From Myxococcales bacterium 68-20 (GTDB lineage: Bacteria; Myxococcota_A; Polyangia; Polyangiales; Polyangiaceae): DNA of 64,000 nucleotides. Made by a program: the position numbers and the translations under genes. Below the pieces are notes generated by a model. The model did no database searches, had not been told where the DNA came from, and worked only from the letters and a program-made list of their open reading frames with translations. Positions 15,642 to 25,836 of this stretch are shown here, piece after piece (positions within the stretch are counted from its first letter, which is position 1; each line of letters opens with the position of its first letter). The stretch spans positions 124,001 through 188,000 of the forward strand of contig MKVQ01000010.1 of assembly GCA_001899635.1 (NCBI GenBank), written 5' to 3'.

Positions 15642-16772
15642 GTGACGGTTGGTGTCCTCGGGGGTGGGCAGCTCGGAAGGATGATCGCGCTCGCGGGCTA
15701 CACGCTCGGGCAGCGCTTTGTCTTCCTCGATCCCGGTGCCGAGTCCTCAGCGGGGCACGTCGGCAATCTGCGCGTCGGCACGTACGACGACGAGGAGCGT
15801 CTCTCCGAGCTCGCGCGCAAGAGCGACGTCGTCACGTACGAGTTCGAGAACGTCCCGGTCGGCTCCGCCCGCTTCCTGAACGAGCTCGTGCCGGTCTACC
15901 CGCCTCCGGCTGCGCTCGAGGTCAGCCAGGACCGGCTCGACGAGAAGCAGTTCTTCGTGCGCCTCGGGATCCCGACGCCGCCGTTCGCGGCGGTCTCCTC
16001 GCGCGAGGAGCTCGACCAGGCCGTCCAGCGCATCGGGCTGCCGTTGGTGATCAAGACGCGGCGCTTCGGCTACGACGGCAAGGGTCAGATGGTGCTCCGC
16101 ACCGAGGCCGACGTGGACCATGCGTGGGAAGCGCTCGGCGCAGCGCTGCTCATCGTGGAGGGGCTCGTCCCGTTCGAGCGCGAGCTCTCCATCCTCTCCG
16201 TGCGGGGCAAGGACGGCGAGACGCGCTTCTGGCCGCTCGTGGAGAACGAGCACCGCGACGGAGTCCTCCGCATCTCCGTCCCGAAGAGTGACGCGTGGAC
16301 GCCGGAGCTCCAAGCGCGCGCCGAGGCGTACGCCGCGCGGGTGCTCGACACGCTCGGCTACGTGGGTGTCCTCGCGATCGAGCTGTTCCTGAAGGACGGC
16401 GAGCTCGTCGTGAACGAGATGGCGCCGCGCGTCCACAACTCGGGGCACTGGACGATCGAGGGCGCGGAGACGAGCCAGTTCGAGAACCACGTGCGCGCCA
16501 TCCTCGGCCTGCCGCTCGGCTCGACGCGGATGGTCGGTCCGTCGGCGATGCTCAACGTGATCGGCAAGCTCCCGCCGAAAGAGCGCGTGCTCGCGGTCGA
16601 AGGCGCGCACCTCCATGCCTACGGCAAGGACGCGTCGCCGGGCCGCAAGCTCGGGCACGTGACCATCCGCGCTCAGAGCCGCGAGGAGCTCTGCGCGCGG
16701 ATCGAGGAGCTGCTCCCGATCGTCGATCCGGACGCGTCCGGTCCGCCGAAGTCGCTCTGGCCTCCGGCCTGA
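15642..16772 (+). CDS. purK: N5-carboxyaminoimidazole ribonucleotide synthetase (PurK)
   Basis: 376 residues with a GTG start. An ATP-grasp enzyme that carboxylates AIR to N5-CAIR using ATP and bicarbonate. N-terminal LGGGQLGRM, the central KTRRFGYDGKGQ loop (about residues 145-157), the FERELSIL strand, and NEMAPRVHNSGHWTIE (metal and substrate binding, about residues 255-270) are all intact. Forms an operon with purE. Confidence 0.95.
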   Translation: MTVGVLGGGQLGRMIALAGYTLGQRFVFLDPGAESSAGHVGNLRVGTYDDEERLSELARKSDVVTYEFENVPVGSARFLNELVPVYPPPAALEVSQDRLDEKQFFVRLGIPTPPFAAVSSREELDQAVQRIGLPLVIKTRRFGYDGKGQMVLRTEADVDHAWEALGAALLIVEGLVPFERELSILSVRGKDGETRFWPLVENEHRDGVLRISVPKSDAWTPELQARAEAYAARVLDTLGYVGVLAIELFLKDGELVVNEMAPRVHNSGHWTIEGAETSQFENHVRAILGLPLGSTRMVGPSAMLNVIGKLPPKERVLAVEGAHLHAYGKDASPGRKLGHVTIRAQSREELCARIEELLPIVDPDASGPPKSLWPPA

Positions 16773-16828
16773 CGGTGCTTTAGCCGCAAGGCCGTTCGTT
16801 TCGGCGAATCGAGCGAGATTCAACAGGA

Positions 16829-16874
16829 AGGCGGGGAGACGGGAAGGGATTCGATCCATGAAATCCTTCCCGCC
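16829..16874. terminator. Bidirectional hairpin between convergent genes
   Basis: Arms CGGGAAGGGATT (16840-16851) and AATCCTTCCCG (16862-16872) pair with one bulge around a short loop. The element lies between purK and the convergent ATPase gene. Confidence 0.55.
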
Positions 16875-16936
16875 TTCGCGTCTTTCTGTCTCTGGCGGCC
16901 ACGGCCCAACCCAACGAGTATTGGACCTAGGCCGGG

Positions 16937-18100
<1,164 letters not shown>

Positions 18101-18280
18101 CGTCGGGAGACTAACCGGATCACGTCGACGTGGGAGACGAGACTGCCGCTGTCTCACATGCCTGCGCAATGCATGATCCACCCGGCTCGATTGCGTCCCG
18201 GTTCGTGCTCGAGGGTCGACAGGGGCACGAGCACCGTGTCACCGTATGGCTGGGCTCGTTCTCGCACTGCGGAGGTAGCT

Positions 18281-19945
18281 TTGCTGAAGGCTCGCGGTCT
18301 CCTCTTCCTCGCGCTCGTCACCGTGGTTGCCGGCCACGCGGCATGCTCCGGGAGCGATCCCGAAGCCGGCGGCGACGTCTGCAAGAACGGCGTCCGCGAC
18401 GAGGGTGAGGTCGGCGTCGACTGCGGCGGCACCTGCGGGAAGTGCGCGGGTGAGGGCTGCACCGTGGGCTCCGAGTGCGGGAGCGGCACCTGCGAGAACG
18501 GCGTCTGCCAGGAGCCGCCTTCCGGGCCGGGCACCACGCCGCCGGGCCCGACCGACGGCAAGAAGAACAACGGCGAGACCGATGTCGACTGCGGTGGCCC
18601 GAACGCGCCGCCGTGTGCGGACGGCAAGGCCTGCGCGGCCGACACCGACTGCGTCGACAAGTGGTGCAAGCCCGAGACGAAGACGTGCGTAGCTCCGCGG
18701 AGCGACGACGGCGTGAAGAACGGCACCGAGACCGACGTCGACTGCGGGGGGCAGAGCGGGAACAAGTGCGCCGAGGGGCTCACGTGCGTCGTGGACGCGG
18801 ACTGCAACGGCGCGTGCAACTACGACAGCAAGTGCGTCGACGTGAAGAGCTGCAAGCCTCACTTCGGCGGAGACACCTGCGGGGGCAAGCCGCTTCATCC
18901 GGGCGAGAAGGGCGATCCCGACGCCAATGCGAAGCACGAGAGCTGCTGTCGGGCGCTTCCGGTCTCCGGTTATTCGGATCCGAAGCACCCGGGCAAGACG
19001 GTCTACGTCGACAAGTACGAGGTCACCGCCGGACGCGTGCGCGCGTTCGTCGAGGCGATCGCCGCCGCCAACAACGGTCAGCCGGACATCAAGGGGTGGA
19101 TCGCGGCGAACAAGCCGCCGATCTGGGACGACGCGTGGAGCCTCTTCCTCCCGAGCGGGACCAACGCGGCGGACATCACCGTGCCGCGCCAGCCGAGCAA
19201 TCCGGCGCAGGCGCAGCCGTGGAATCGGAACGTCGGGACGGACTCGGTCTTCGGCGGGCCGCTCTACATCTACGTTCACGGTCACAACTGCGGGAACTAT
19301 CCGAACCGCTCTTACGGCTTCCCGACATTCTGGTATCCGGACGCCGTCCTCACCGGGCGCGGCGAGCTCCCTCGTGCCGTCGGCTTCGACGGCAATGGAG
19401 GGATGATCCCGGCGAAGGACCTCCTCGACGTGAAGTCGATGACCTGCATCCCGAGCGCCCTCCTCGCCGCCTTCTGCCACTGGGACGGCGGGCAGCTCGC
19501 GACCGACGAGGTGCTCGACTTCATCACGAACGCCCCGGCCAATCTCGGGAACGCGGCCGGCTGTGGCTCGCGTTGCGCTCCGCTGAACGCCGTCCAGCAG
19601 TCGGGCGACTCGGGCACCGACACCGGCATCGTGTACCGCTTCCCGTTCTATCCCGACGAGGTGACCCACGAAGGCGCCTTCCGCATCGCGACGCCGGGGC
19701 GCGTCCACACGGACGTCGTCCGGATCAACGCTGGCGACGAGCCGTGGATGGACCTCCACGGCAACGTGCACGAGATCGTCCTCGACATGAACGGCGCCAA
19801 TTTCACCGGCAACTTCGGCCTCAAGTATCGCGGCATCGGCTACAGCAGCGCGCGTGCCGGCGGCAACAACGGGCCGCCGGCCAAGTTCACGTTCCCCGAG
19901 TACAAGGCGGCCTACTCCGGCGGCCGCTGCATGCGCTGGAAGTGA
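18281..19945 (+). CDS. Lipoprotein with Cys-rich repeats and FGE-sulfatase-like domain
   Basis: 554 residues. I choose the TTG at 18281 because GGAGG precedes it and it opens a lipoprotein signal ending HAAC; upstream in-frame ATGs lie within the divergent gene's leader. Residues 25-190 hold three repeats of the type NGVRDEGEVGVDCGG / NNGETDVDCGG / NGTETDVDCGG with disulfide-rich spacers. Residues 240-554 resemble the formylglycine-generating-enzyme fold: YVDKYEVTAGRVRAF, CIPSALLAAFCHWDGGQLATDEV, DLHGNVHEIV, and a terminal GGRCMRWK. The paired active-site cysteines of true FGE are not evident, so a binding or structural role is likelier than catalysis. Confidence 0.78.
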   Translation: MLKARGLLFLALVTVVAGHAACSGSDPEAGGDVCKNGVRDEGEVGVDCGGTCGKCAGEGCTVGSECGSGTCENGVCQEPPSGPGTTPPGPTDGKKNNGETDVDCGGPNAPPCADGKACAADTDCVDKWCKPETKTCVAPRSDDGVKNGTETDVDCGGQSGNKCAEGLTCVVDADCNGACNYDSKCVDVKSCKPHFGGDTCGGKPLHPGEKGDPDANAKHESCCRALPVSGYSDPKHPGKTVYVDKYEVTAGRVRAFVEAIAAANNGQPDIKGWIAANKPPIWDDAWSLFLPSGTNAADITVPRQPSNPAQAQPWNRNVGTDSVFGGPLYIYVHGHNCGNYPNRSYGFPTFWYPDAVLTGRGELPRAVGFDGNGGMIPAKDLLDVKSMTCIPSALLAAFCHWDGGQLATDEVLDFITNAPANLGNAAGCGSRCAPLNAVQQSGDSGTDTGIVYRFPFYPDEVTHEGAFRIATPGRVHTDVVRINAGDEPWMDLHGNVHEIVLDMNGANFTGNFGLKYRGIGYSSARAGGNNGPPAKFTFPEYKAAYSGGRCMRWK

Positions 19946-19949
19946 GCTG

Positions 19950-19979
19950 CTGACGCGAAGCGAGTCGAGCGCGCGTCAG
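19950..19979. terminator. Hairpin between convergent genes
   Basis: CTGACGCG (19950-19957) pairs with CGCGTCAG (19972-19979). It overlaps the stop codon of the leftward trmO-like gene. Confidence 0.45.
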
Positions 19980-20779
19980 GGCGCAGCGCTGCTGCCGAAG
20001 CGCTCGACGAAGGCGCGATGGACCGCGTGGGCGGGCTCGCGGCCCTCGGCGATCTCGCGCGGGCGATAGCCGGACGAGATGCGCTCGACCACGAGGCGTC
20101 GCGCGTCCTCCTCCACACGGAACCGAGCGCGCCACGCCTTCACCGCGAGGACACGGCCGCCGTCGCTCGTCTCCTTGATGCGGCGGTAGGCGTGTGGCTG
20201 CGGGCCGAGCGAAAGCGCCGCCTCGACGCGGGCGCGGAGATCGAGCCCGGTCTCCGTCGCGATCCACGCGAGCTCTTCGATGGCGAGCGGCTCGAAGGTG
20301 ACCGACCACGCTGCGCGTGGATCGCGTGCCTCGAGCCAGCCGGTGGCGGCGTCGGGGAACGCGTCCGCGTAGGGGATGTATGGCTTGATGTCGAACACGG
20401 GCGTCCCGTCGACCAGATCGAGATCGCGGACGTGGAGGACGAGGCCGTCGACACGCTCGAGGCGTACGGCGGTCATGCCGATCGGGTTCGGTCGGTGAGG
20501 GGAGCGCGTCGCGAAGACGCCACGCTTCTCGTCGCTCCGCGGGGGAAGCACCTTCGGACGCCAGCCCTCGGCGCGATCGAACCAGAAGATGAGCCAGATG
20601 CGATCGAACCCGTCGAGGTCCGCGAGCGCGTCGTGGTAGGCGGGGAGGACCTCCACCGTACCGGCAGCGCCACCGGCGACCGTTCCTTGCCGCGGCGCCT
20701 CGACCTTCTCCCGGAACGGAGACCGGACGAAGGCGACGGGACGGACGACGAGCTCCTTCACGCCTGTCGGATAGCACAT
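19976..20779 (-). CDS. trmO: tRNA (N6-threonylcarbamoyladenosine37-N6)-methyltransferase TrmO
   Basis: 267 residues of the TsaA/YaeB family, which uses SAM to methylate t6A37 of certain tRNAs. Signature segments are FVRSPFREKVEAPRQG at the N-terminus, DGFDRIWLIFWFDRAEGW, the SAM-site strand GVFATRSPHRPNPIGMTAV (about residues 85-105), and DIKPYIPYADA. The C-terminal half has the extension seen in enterobacterial YaeB. Start at 20779 is chosen by homology-like layout; a GTG at 20761 is possible. A REP-like repeat lies in its leader. Confidence 0.9.
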   Translation of the reverse strand: MCYPTGVKELVVRPVAFVRSPFREKVEAPRQGTVAGGAAGTVEVLPAYHDALADLDGFDRIWLIFWFDRAEGWRPKVLPPRSDEKRGVFATRSPHRPNPIGMTAVRLERVDGLVLHVRDLDLVDGTPVFDIKPYIPYADAFPDAATGWLEARDPRAAWSVTFEPLAIEELAWIATETGLDLRARVEAALSLGPQPHAYRRIKETSDGGRVLAVKAWRARFRVEEDARRLVVERISSGYRPREIAEGREPAHAVHRAFVERFGSSAAP

Positions 20780-20795
20780 GCGGCGCGGCGTGAGC

Positions 20796-20849
20796 TTGGG
20801 GCTGCGCCCCAACCACCCGCAGAGGTGGGCCTTCGGCCCTCATTGAATT
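20796..20849. repeat. REP-like structured intergenic repeat, copy 2
   Basis: Two adjacent hairpins: TTGGGGC-TGC-GCCCCAA (20796-20812) and GGGCC-TTC-GGCCC (20827-20839). The segment 20818-20849 matches copy 1 (13491-13522) in the same relative order. It lies between divergent trmO and the NlpC/P60 gene. Confidence 0.65.
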
Positions 20850-20894
20850 GCCGGAGACTTGGCCCTGCGCTGCGTGGATTGGAACGATCGCGGG

Positions 20895-21398
20895 ATGCTT
20901 CGTCGAGTGACTGTCTTTCTGGTCCTCGCGGTCGCAGCGCTTGGCTGTTCGTCCTCGACCACCAGCACCGCGCCGAGCGCGCCGAACGCGTGGGCTCCCG
21001 CCTGGCCAGTGATGAGCCCAGAGATGAGCCCGATGATGCGCCCAGAGGTGACCTCGTGGCCGCAGACCTCGGCCGTGCTCGGCTTCGCGCAAGCGCAGGT
21101 CGGCAAGCGCTACTGCTGGGGTGGCACGGGGCCGGACTGCTTCGACTGTTCGGGCCTCGTGCAGGCCGCATGGCGATCGGGTGGCGTGAAGCTCCCGCGC
21201 ACCAGTGATGCACAGGGCCGTGCGCTCGTCGACGTGCCCTTCGAGCAGATGCGTCCCGGCGACATCCTCTGGTGGCGCAACCACGTCGGCCTCTACATCG
21301 GCAACGGCGAGATGATCGACGCCTACCACTCACGCGCAGGCGTAGTCCGGCGTCGTGTCGCCGTCCCCCAGCGCGTCCTCCGCGTCCTCCCGCACTAG
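20895..21398 (+). CDS. NlpC/P60 cell-wall peptidase lipoprotein
   Basis: 167 residues. Start at 20895 gives the signal MLRRVTVFLVLAVAALGC with lipobox. A Met/Pro/Ser-rich linker of about 40 residues follows. The C-terminal 110 residues form an NlpC/P60 domain that cleaves peptidoglycan peptides (typically D-Glu-meso-Dap bonds). The catalytic Cys is in DCFDCSGLVQAAW, and the His is in NHVGLYIGNGEMI with a third polar residue (His) in DAYHS. Likely acts at the inner face of the outer membrane. Confidence 0.88.
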   Translation: MLRRVTVFLVLAVAALGCSSSTTSTAPSAPNAWAPAWPVMSPEMSPMMRPEVTSWPQTSAVLGFAQAQVGKRYCWGGTGPDCFDCSGLVQAAWRSGGVKLPRTSDAQGRALVDVPFEQMRPGDILWWRNHVGLYIGNGEMIDAYHSRAGVVRRRVAVPQRVLRVLPH

Positions 21399-21486
21399 GC
21401 GCTGACTCGTCGAGCCTGCTAGCCGATAGAGATAGAAATATAGCGAGAGGACGGCTGGAGTCGCCGTTCGAGTGACAGCCTTGCCG

Positions 21487-21515
21487 TTGACGCACGCGAT
21501 CACGACCGCCATGCT
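21487..21515 (+). promoter_or_regulatory. Possible promoter giving a leaderless transcript
   Basis: TTGACG (21487-21492) and CATGCT (21510-21515), 17-base spacer. The predicted start would coincide with the ATG at 21522. The -10 is a weak match. Confidence 0.35.
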
Positions 21516-21521
21516 GGCACG

Positions 21522-22901
21522 ATGCGTCACTTCGGCTTCATCGCACTTCTCGCTCCGTTTGCTCTCCTTGCTTTCGGGTGCGAAGAAGATCCCTCGTCGT
21601 CTCCGGGCGGGTTCCAGCTTCCGGAGGGCGGGTCGGGCTTCGAGATCCCCGACAGCAGCACGCCGACCCCGGACAGCTCGACGCCCGACGCGCCGGCTCC
21701 GAGCGGCGTGACGGTCACGGTGGTACGGCAGGGCGCCCCGCAGACGGACGTGCGCGTGATCTTCCACGACGCGACCGGCGCGGTCACGGGCGACTTCAAG
21801 ACCGACGCGACCGGCGTGGTCACGCAGCCGGTGGCGCCGAGCATGGTGACGGTCCTCGCGCCGTACTTCGGCGACGAGCTTTCGCCGCTGACCTATCTCG
21901 CTGTCGCCGAGGGCGACACGCTCACGGTCGAGCTCGGTCGTGCAGCCGGGACCGAGTCGCCGCCTATCGGCGAGTACTCGGTGACGTTCGGCCAGGGCTT
22001 CGACACCGCGCAGGACTACCGGGTCCAGGCAGGCCCCAATTGCAACTCCTTCGGTCCCGCCGACGGCACGTTCGTCGTCACGGTCTACCCCGAGTGCGTC
22101 GGTGCGCAGGGCGTCGTGCTCGCGAGTGCCTCCGGGAGAGATGAAATGCCGCTCGCGTTCAGCTTCGCGAAGAACCTCGCGAAGCCGATGGGCGGCGCGA
22201 CCATCACCGTCCCGGCACTCCCCGCTTTCGTCGCCGCCGGGAGCCTGACGGTCTCGGCGGCGAACATGCCACTGGGCGAGCACGCGTGGCCGTCGACCGT
22301 TGCCATCGTCGATGGGCGTGCCTTCGAACTCGGCTTCGGAGCCAACGATCTCGCCGAGTCGCCCGCGACGTTCCGTGTCCCCGTCGGCTTCGCCGATGCT
22401 CATCAGGTGGACGTAGGCACGTACTCGAACGACTCGAGCCGCGCGATCATCAAGCGAGAGCCAGCGACGGTCGGGAATATCACCCTCGACTTCGCGACGC
22501 TTCTCCCGACGCTCGGCGACACGAACATCGTCGCAGACGACCTGAAGCGGCCGAAGGTGACCTGGTCGCCTTCGGCATCGCTGAACGGCACCGATGGTGG
22601 CATCGTGAGCCTCCGTTGGTACGGGAGCTCAGGCTTCCAGTGGCGCTTCGTCGTTCCGCCGGGCACGACCGAGGTCACCGCGCCGGCCTTGCCCGGCGAC
22701 CTCTCGATCCCGCCGTCGACGGAGGCGGACGTTGCTCTCGACGACCTCGCGTTCGTCGAGGCGACGTTCCTTGCGGACTACAAGGGCTTCAAGTCACTCC
22801 CCATGCCGACCAACGCGAACCTCTCGCTGCTGTCGACGGACGCGCCGCTGCCGGTGAACGGCACCGTCCGCACCGTCCGCACCGTGATCCGCCCCGACTA
22901 A
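21522..22901 (+). CDS. Lipoprotein with carboxypeptidase-regulatory-like domain
   Basis: 459 residues. Signal peptide with lipobox AFGC (Cys about residue 20), then a Ser/Pro/Asp-rich linker to about residue 62. Residues about 65-130 resemble a carboxypeptidase regulatory-like or transthyretin-like beta-sandwich (VTVVRQGAPQTDVRVIFHDA followed by FKTDATGVVTQPV). The remaining 320 residues are beta-rich with no catalytic motif recognised. Probably an outer-membrane or surface protein of unknown function. Confidence 0.75.
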   Translation: MRHFGFIALLAPFALLAFGCEEDPSSSPGGFQLPEGGSGFEIPDSSTPTPDSSTPDAPAPSGVTVTVVRQGAPQTDVRVIFHDATGAVTGDFKTDATGVVTQPVAPSMVTVLAPYFGDELSPLTYLAVAEGDTLTVELGRAAGTESPPIGEYSVTFGQGFDTAQDYRVQAGPNCNSFGPADGTFVVTVYPECVGAQGVVLASASGRDEMPLAFSFAKNLAKPMGGATITVPALPAFVAAGSLTVSAANMPLGEHAWPSTVAIVDGRAFELGFGANDLAESPATFRVPVGFADAHQVDVGTYSNDSSRAIIKREPATVGNITLDFATLLPTLGDTNIVADDLKRPKVTWSPSASLNGTDGGIVSLRWYGSSGFQWRFVVPPGTTEVTAPALPGDLSIPPSTEADVALDDLAFVEATFLADYKGFKSLPMPTNANLSLLSTDAPLPVNGTVRTVRTVIRPD

Positions 22902-22957
22902 GCCGGCAGGCCTGGCTCGCGGGGGAGGAATCGAGATCGATACCCGTCCCACACCGA

Positions 22958-22991
22958 CAGGGCCGGCGCGCTGAAACGCGCGCCGGCCCTG
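22958..22991. terminator. Strong bidirectional terminator hairpin
   Basis: A perfect 14-bp stem (CAGGGCCGGCGCGC pairing with GCGCGCCGGCCCTG) with a six-base loop TGAAAC. It sits between the convergent genes ending at 22901 and 23018. Confidence 0.75.
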
Positions 22992-23017
22992 AGCGCGGAG
23001 TCGCCGCCACGCGAGCG

Positions 23018-23311
23018 TCAGACGTACGAGCGACGGTGGAAGAGGCGCCCGGTGACGAGACCGATCAGGGCGACGAACAGGGCCGAGCCGAGGATCGACC
23101 AGATGATCGGGAACGGCGTTCCACCGACGTTCACCGAGAAGAGCTCCGGCAGGCCGACGGCCCTCGCGATCCAAGTTCCGAGCAACGCCCCGACGAATCC
23201 GACGCCGATCGAGGCGAGGAAGCCGCCGGGGAAGTAACCCGCGATCGCTTTTCCGGACGCGCCGCAGACGCCGGCGATGATGAGGAGAAGCAGAAGCTCG
23301 AGCACGGTCAT
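23018..23311 (-). CDS. GlsB/YeaQ/YmgE family stress-response membrane protein
   Basis: 97 residues with three hydrophobic segments and the Gly-rich family pattern (GKAIAGYFPGGFLASIGVGF, GALLGTWIARAVG). Small inner-membrane proteins of this type (also called transglycosylase-associated) are often induced by stress. A longer loop than E. coli YeaQ (ELFSVNVGGTPFPII) separates helices two and three. The start has a clear AAAGGA ribosome-binding site. Confidence 0.85.
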   Translation of the reverse strand: MTVLELLLLLIIAGVCGASGKAIAGYFPGGFLASIGVGFVGALLGTWIARAVGLPELFSVNVGGTPFPIIWSILGSALFVALIGLVTGRLFHRRSYV

Positions 23312-23637
23312 GATCGTTTCCTTTCTGCCTGCGTCTCAGCAACCGCTGTACCGGCCGCCGCGCGGCCCTGGTGTTACCGCGGAGATCCGGGCTCTTCGGC
23401 GTCCTCTGGCCTCATCGAAAGGGGCGTCGAGCGGGGCGGTCGAGCGCGCTTCGTGTGGCCGATCGCCCCGGCGCGGTTCTGCGTCTCGGTCGTCGAAGGG
23501 ATCGTCGACGGGGCGCTCCACGTGGCTCCCTCACCGGAGCTTCACCCGCCGCAGCGAGGGCCGCGAGCGCGCGTGCTGAGCTGCGAGCGGAGCGGCGCGA
23601 CCTCGGCCGTGTCGAGAGCCCGACCGAGCCGAGAGGA
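23312..23637. other. Non-coding intergenic region
   Basis: Upstream of the GlsB-type gene and downstream of the DoxX-like gene, both leftward. ORFs here have poor coding character. No repeat, RNA or clear promoter noted. Confidence 0.4.
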
Positions 23638-24297
23638 TCACGACCTCTTGCGCGAGCGCGATCGGTCGAGCACGAACGTGGCGATCACGAGAAGGAGCAT
23701 CGCCGGGAAGACGTAGAAGGCCGGCGTGTCCCACGCGGCGCCCCTCGGCCGGTAGACGCCTCCCGTCGCTGCGCAGACGGCGAGATAGAGGCACAGGACC
23801 GCCCATCCGCACGCTTGCCAGAGTCGGCGATCGATCGGCGCCTCGGGGAGGCCGGCGCGAGCCTCGTGCGCCGCCTCACGGTCGAAGATGGCGCGCCACT
23901 TCGGCCAGTCCCAGGCCACGAGCGCCAGCGTGCCGAGCCACATCAGGGTCACGACCGTCGCGGTCGGATAGACCTTGGTGCTCCAGCAGAAGAACAGGAT
24001 CGTGGTGAGAATGGGCGTCGCGAAGAGGGCCCCCACGGTCGCGAATCGCTGCGTGATGAGCAGGGTCGCCGTCAGGAGCTGCATCACGCCGACGAACTGG
24101 TAGAACCAGCCCGTCGCGTGGAAGGCATGGAGGAAGTCGTGAAACGGGCCGTGGAGGTGCGGGTCCGTGAACGGCTCGGCGAGCACCTTCTTCAGTCCCG
24201 CCGGGACGAACGCGAAGCCCACGAAGATGCGCAGGTTCGTGACCGCGAGCTGCGTCCACCTCTTCCGTCGAGCACGAAGTAGCACGTCGTCGAGCAC
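23638..24297 (-). CDS. DoxX-like integral membrane protein
   Basis: 219 residues with four to five hydrophobic helices. The first holds LRIFVGFAFVPAGLKKVL, the typical DoxX opening with its conserved Gly and Lys, and later helices carry FYQFVGVMQLLTATLLI and FATPILTTILFFCW. The family is poorly defined functionally (redox or small-molecule handling). A 21-base palindrome lies 18 bases upstream of the start codon, suggesting operator control. Confidence 0.75.
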   Translation of the reverse strand: MLDDVLLRARRKRWTQLAVTNLRIFVGFAFVPAGLKKVLAEPFTDPHLHGPFHDFLHAFHATGWFYQFVGVMQLLTATLLITQRFATVGALFATPILTTILFFCWSTKVYPTATVVTLMWLGTLALVAWDWPKWRAIFDREAAHEARAGLPEAPIDRRLWQACGWAVLCLYLAVCAATGGVYRPRGAAWDTPAFYVFPAMLLLVIATFVLDRSRSRKRS

Positions 24298-24654
24298 GGC
24301 GATGTCCCGCCCTACAGCGCAACTCAGTTGCGCTGATTGTGAAAAGTAAGAAGCGAGTGCTCAGATCGGTTGCTTTGGACCGAGCTCGACGCCCGCTCGC
24401 CCGTTCGGGCGGGCGGCGAGCTGGGGCCATGCAAGCGAGCACCGCCATAGTGTGCCGATCCCGAGGTGGCTCGGGGCCGGCTACGTTGATGTGAGGAGCG
24501 AGCGTGTCGAATCACGGTCCGACATCGCCGCGCCGGCGACGCCTCATGGATGGAGCACCCTAGTCGACTCCGCCGAATCCCGCGACTCGCGCGGTCGTCG
24601 CAAGCAGTTCAGCCGCTTCGACGGATTGCGCTATCTGTTGGACCCTGGTGATCG
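24298..24654. other. Non-coding divergent intergenic region
   Basis: Between the DoxX-like (left) and HupE-like (right) genes. Contains the palindrome at 24315-24335 and GC-rich inverted motifs near 24400. No gene seen. Confidence 0.45.
24315..24335. promoter_or_regulatory. Perfect palindrome, likely repressor operator
   Basis: CAGCGCAACT-C-AGTTGCGCTG: ten-bp arms around one base. Its symmetry and position 18 bases upstream of the leftward DoxX-like start codon suit a dimeric HTH regulator (MarR, TetR or HxlR type). No regulator gene is adjacent. Confidence 0.5.
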
Positions 24655-25833
24655 GTGAGTGCCCAAGTCGGAAAGCTGCCGAGCTCGGTCGCGCGTAGCG
24701 TGCTCGCCGCGAAGCGGACGGCGGGGCTGGCGATCGTCGCCATGGCGATGTTCGTCGTCGGCTTCCTCTGGGCCTCGCACGCGGAGGCGCACACGATCGG
24801 GCTCTCGACCGGCGAGTACACCGCCAGGGGAGCGAGCGTGGTGGGGACCCTCGCGTTCGCGCGTGCGGAGGTCGGCTCGCTGGTGCCCAGCATCGACGCC
24901 AATCGCGACGGTCATCTGACGCCTGCCGAAGTCGCTTCCGCGCGTTCGGTGCTGAAGGACAAGGTGCTCGGTCGCATCGCCGTCAGCGCCGGAGGCGAGC
25001 GGTGTGCTCCCGTCATCACCGACGTCGGGCTCATGGAGGAGGACGGTCTCCTCCTTTCGGGGCGATGGGACTGCGCTCGCACCGGTGAGCCGTTCGAGGT
25101 CGAGGTCGGCGTCCTCGACGATCTCGCGCGTGGGCACCGCCACATCGCGCGCGCCGTCACGCGCGGAGCGACACACGACGAGGTCCTGCACGGCGGGGAG
25201 CGACGATTCACGATCGCCCCCGACGAAGACGCCCGGTCGCCCGGCGCAGCGCCCGAGGCGAAGCGCGAGGCGAGCGAGCGCGGGACTTCGGCGTGGGCGT
25301 TCTTCAAGATGGGCCTCGAGCACATCCTCACGGGCTACGACCATCTCGTCTTCATCCTCGGCCTCGTCCTCGTGCGGGCGCACCTTCGCTCGCTCCTCGT
25401 CATCGTCACCGCGTTCACCATCGCGCACTCGATCACGCTCGCGCTTGCCGTTCTCGACGTGTGGGCACCGAGCCCGCAGATCATCGAGCCGGCCATCGCT
25501 CTGTCGATCGCCTACGTCGGCATCGAGAACTTCTTCGTGAAAGATGCGAGCAAGCGGTGGCGGATCACGTTCCCGTTCGGTCTCGTCCACGGCTTCGGCT
25601 TTGCCGGCGCGCTGCAGGAGGTCGCCCTTCCGCGGAGCGCGGTTCCGACGGCGCTCGTCTCGTTCAACCTCGGCGTCGAAGGCGGACAGCTCGCCGTCCT
25701 CGCGCTGCTCTTGCCGCTCGTCCTCTTCCTTCGCGGGACGACCTGGTTCGAGCCGCGCGGTGCCCGTGTCGTCAGCGGTGCAGTGGCGGTCGCGGGCGGC
25801 GTCTGGTTCGTGGCTCGGGTCGTGAACGGCTGA
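24655..25833 (+). CDS. HupE/UreJ-like membrane protein with EF-hand-like segment
   Basis: 392 residues starting at a GTG. An N-terminal signal or signal-anchor (residues 22-45) ends near SHAEAH. The exported domain (45-210) includes DANRDGHLTPAE, an EF-hand calcium loop. Residues about 215-392 hold seven helices of the HupE/UreJ_2 type, with GLEHILTGYDHLVFILGL, AHSITLALAV and FGLVHGFGFAGAL; the His residues in these motifs suggest divalent-metal handling. No hydrogenase or urease genes are nearby, so a generic metal-uptake role is inferred. Convergent with the endonuclease gene, three bases apart. Confidence 0.82.
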   Translation: MSAQVGKLPSSVARSVLAAKRTAGLAIVAMAMFVVGFLWASHAEAHTIGLSTGEYTARGASVVGTLAFARAEVGSLVPSIDANRDGHLTPAEVASARSVLKDKVLGRIAVSAGGERCAPVITDVGLMEEDGLLLSGRWDCARTGEPFEVEVGVLDDLARGHRHIARAVTRGATHDEVLHGGERRFTIAPDEDARSPGAAPEAKREASERGTSAWAFFKMGLEHILTGYDHLVFILGLVLVRAHLRSLLVIVTAFTIAHSITLALAVLDVWAPSPQIIEPAIALSIAYVGIENFFVKDASKRWRITFPFGLVHGFGFAGALQEVALPRSAVPTALVSFNLGVEGGQLAVLALLLPLVLFLRGTTWFEPRGARVVSGAVAVAGGVWFVARVVNG

Positions 25834-25836
25834 CGC

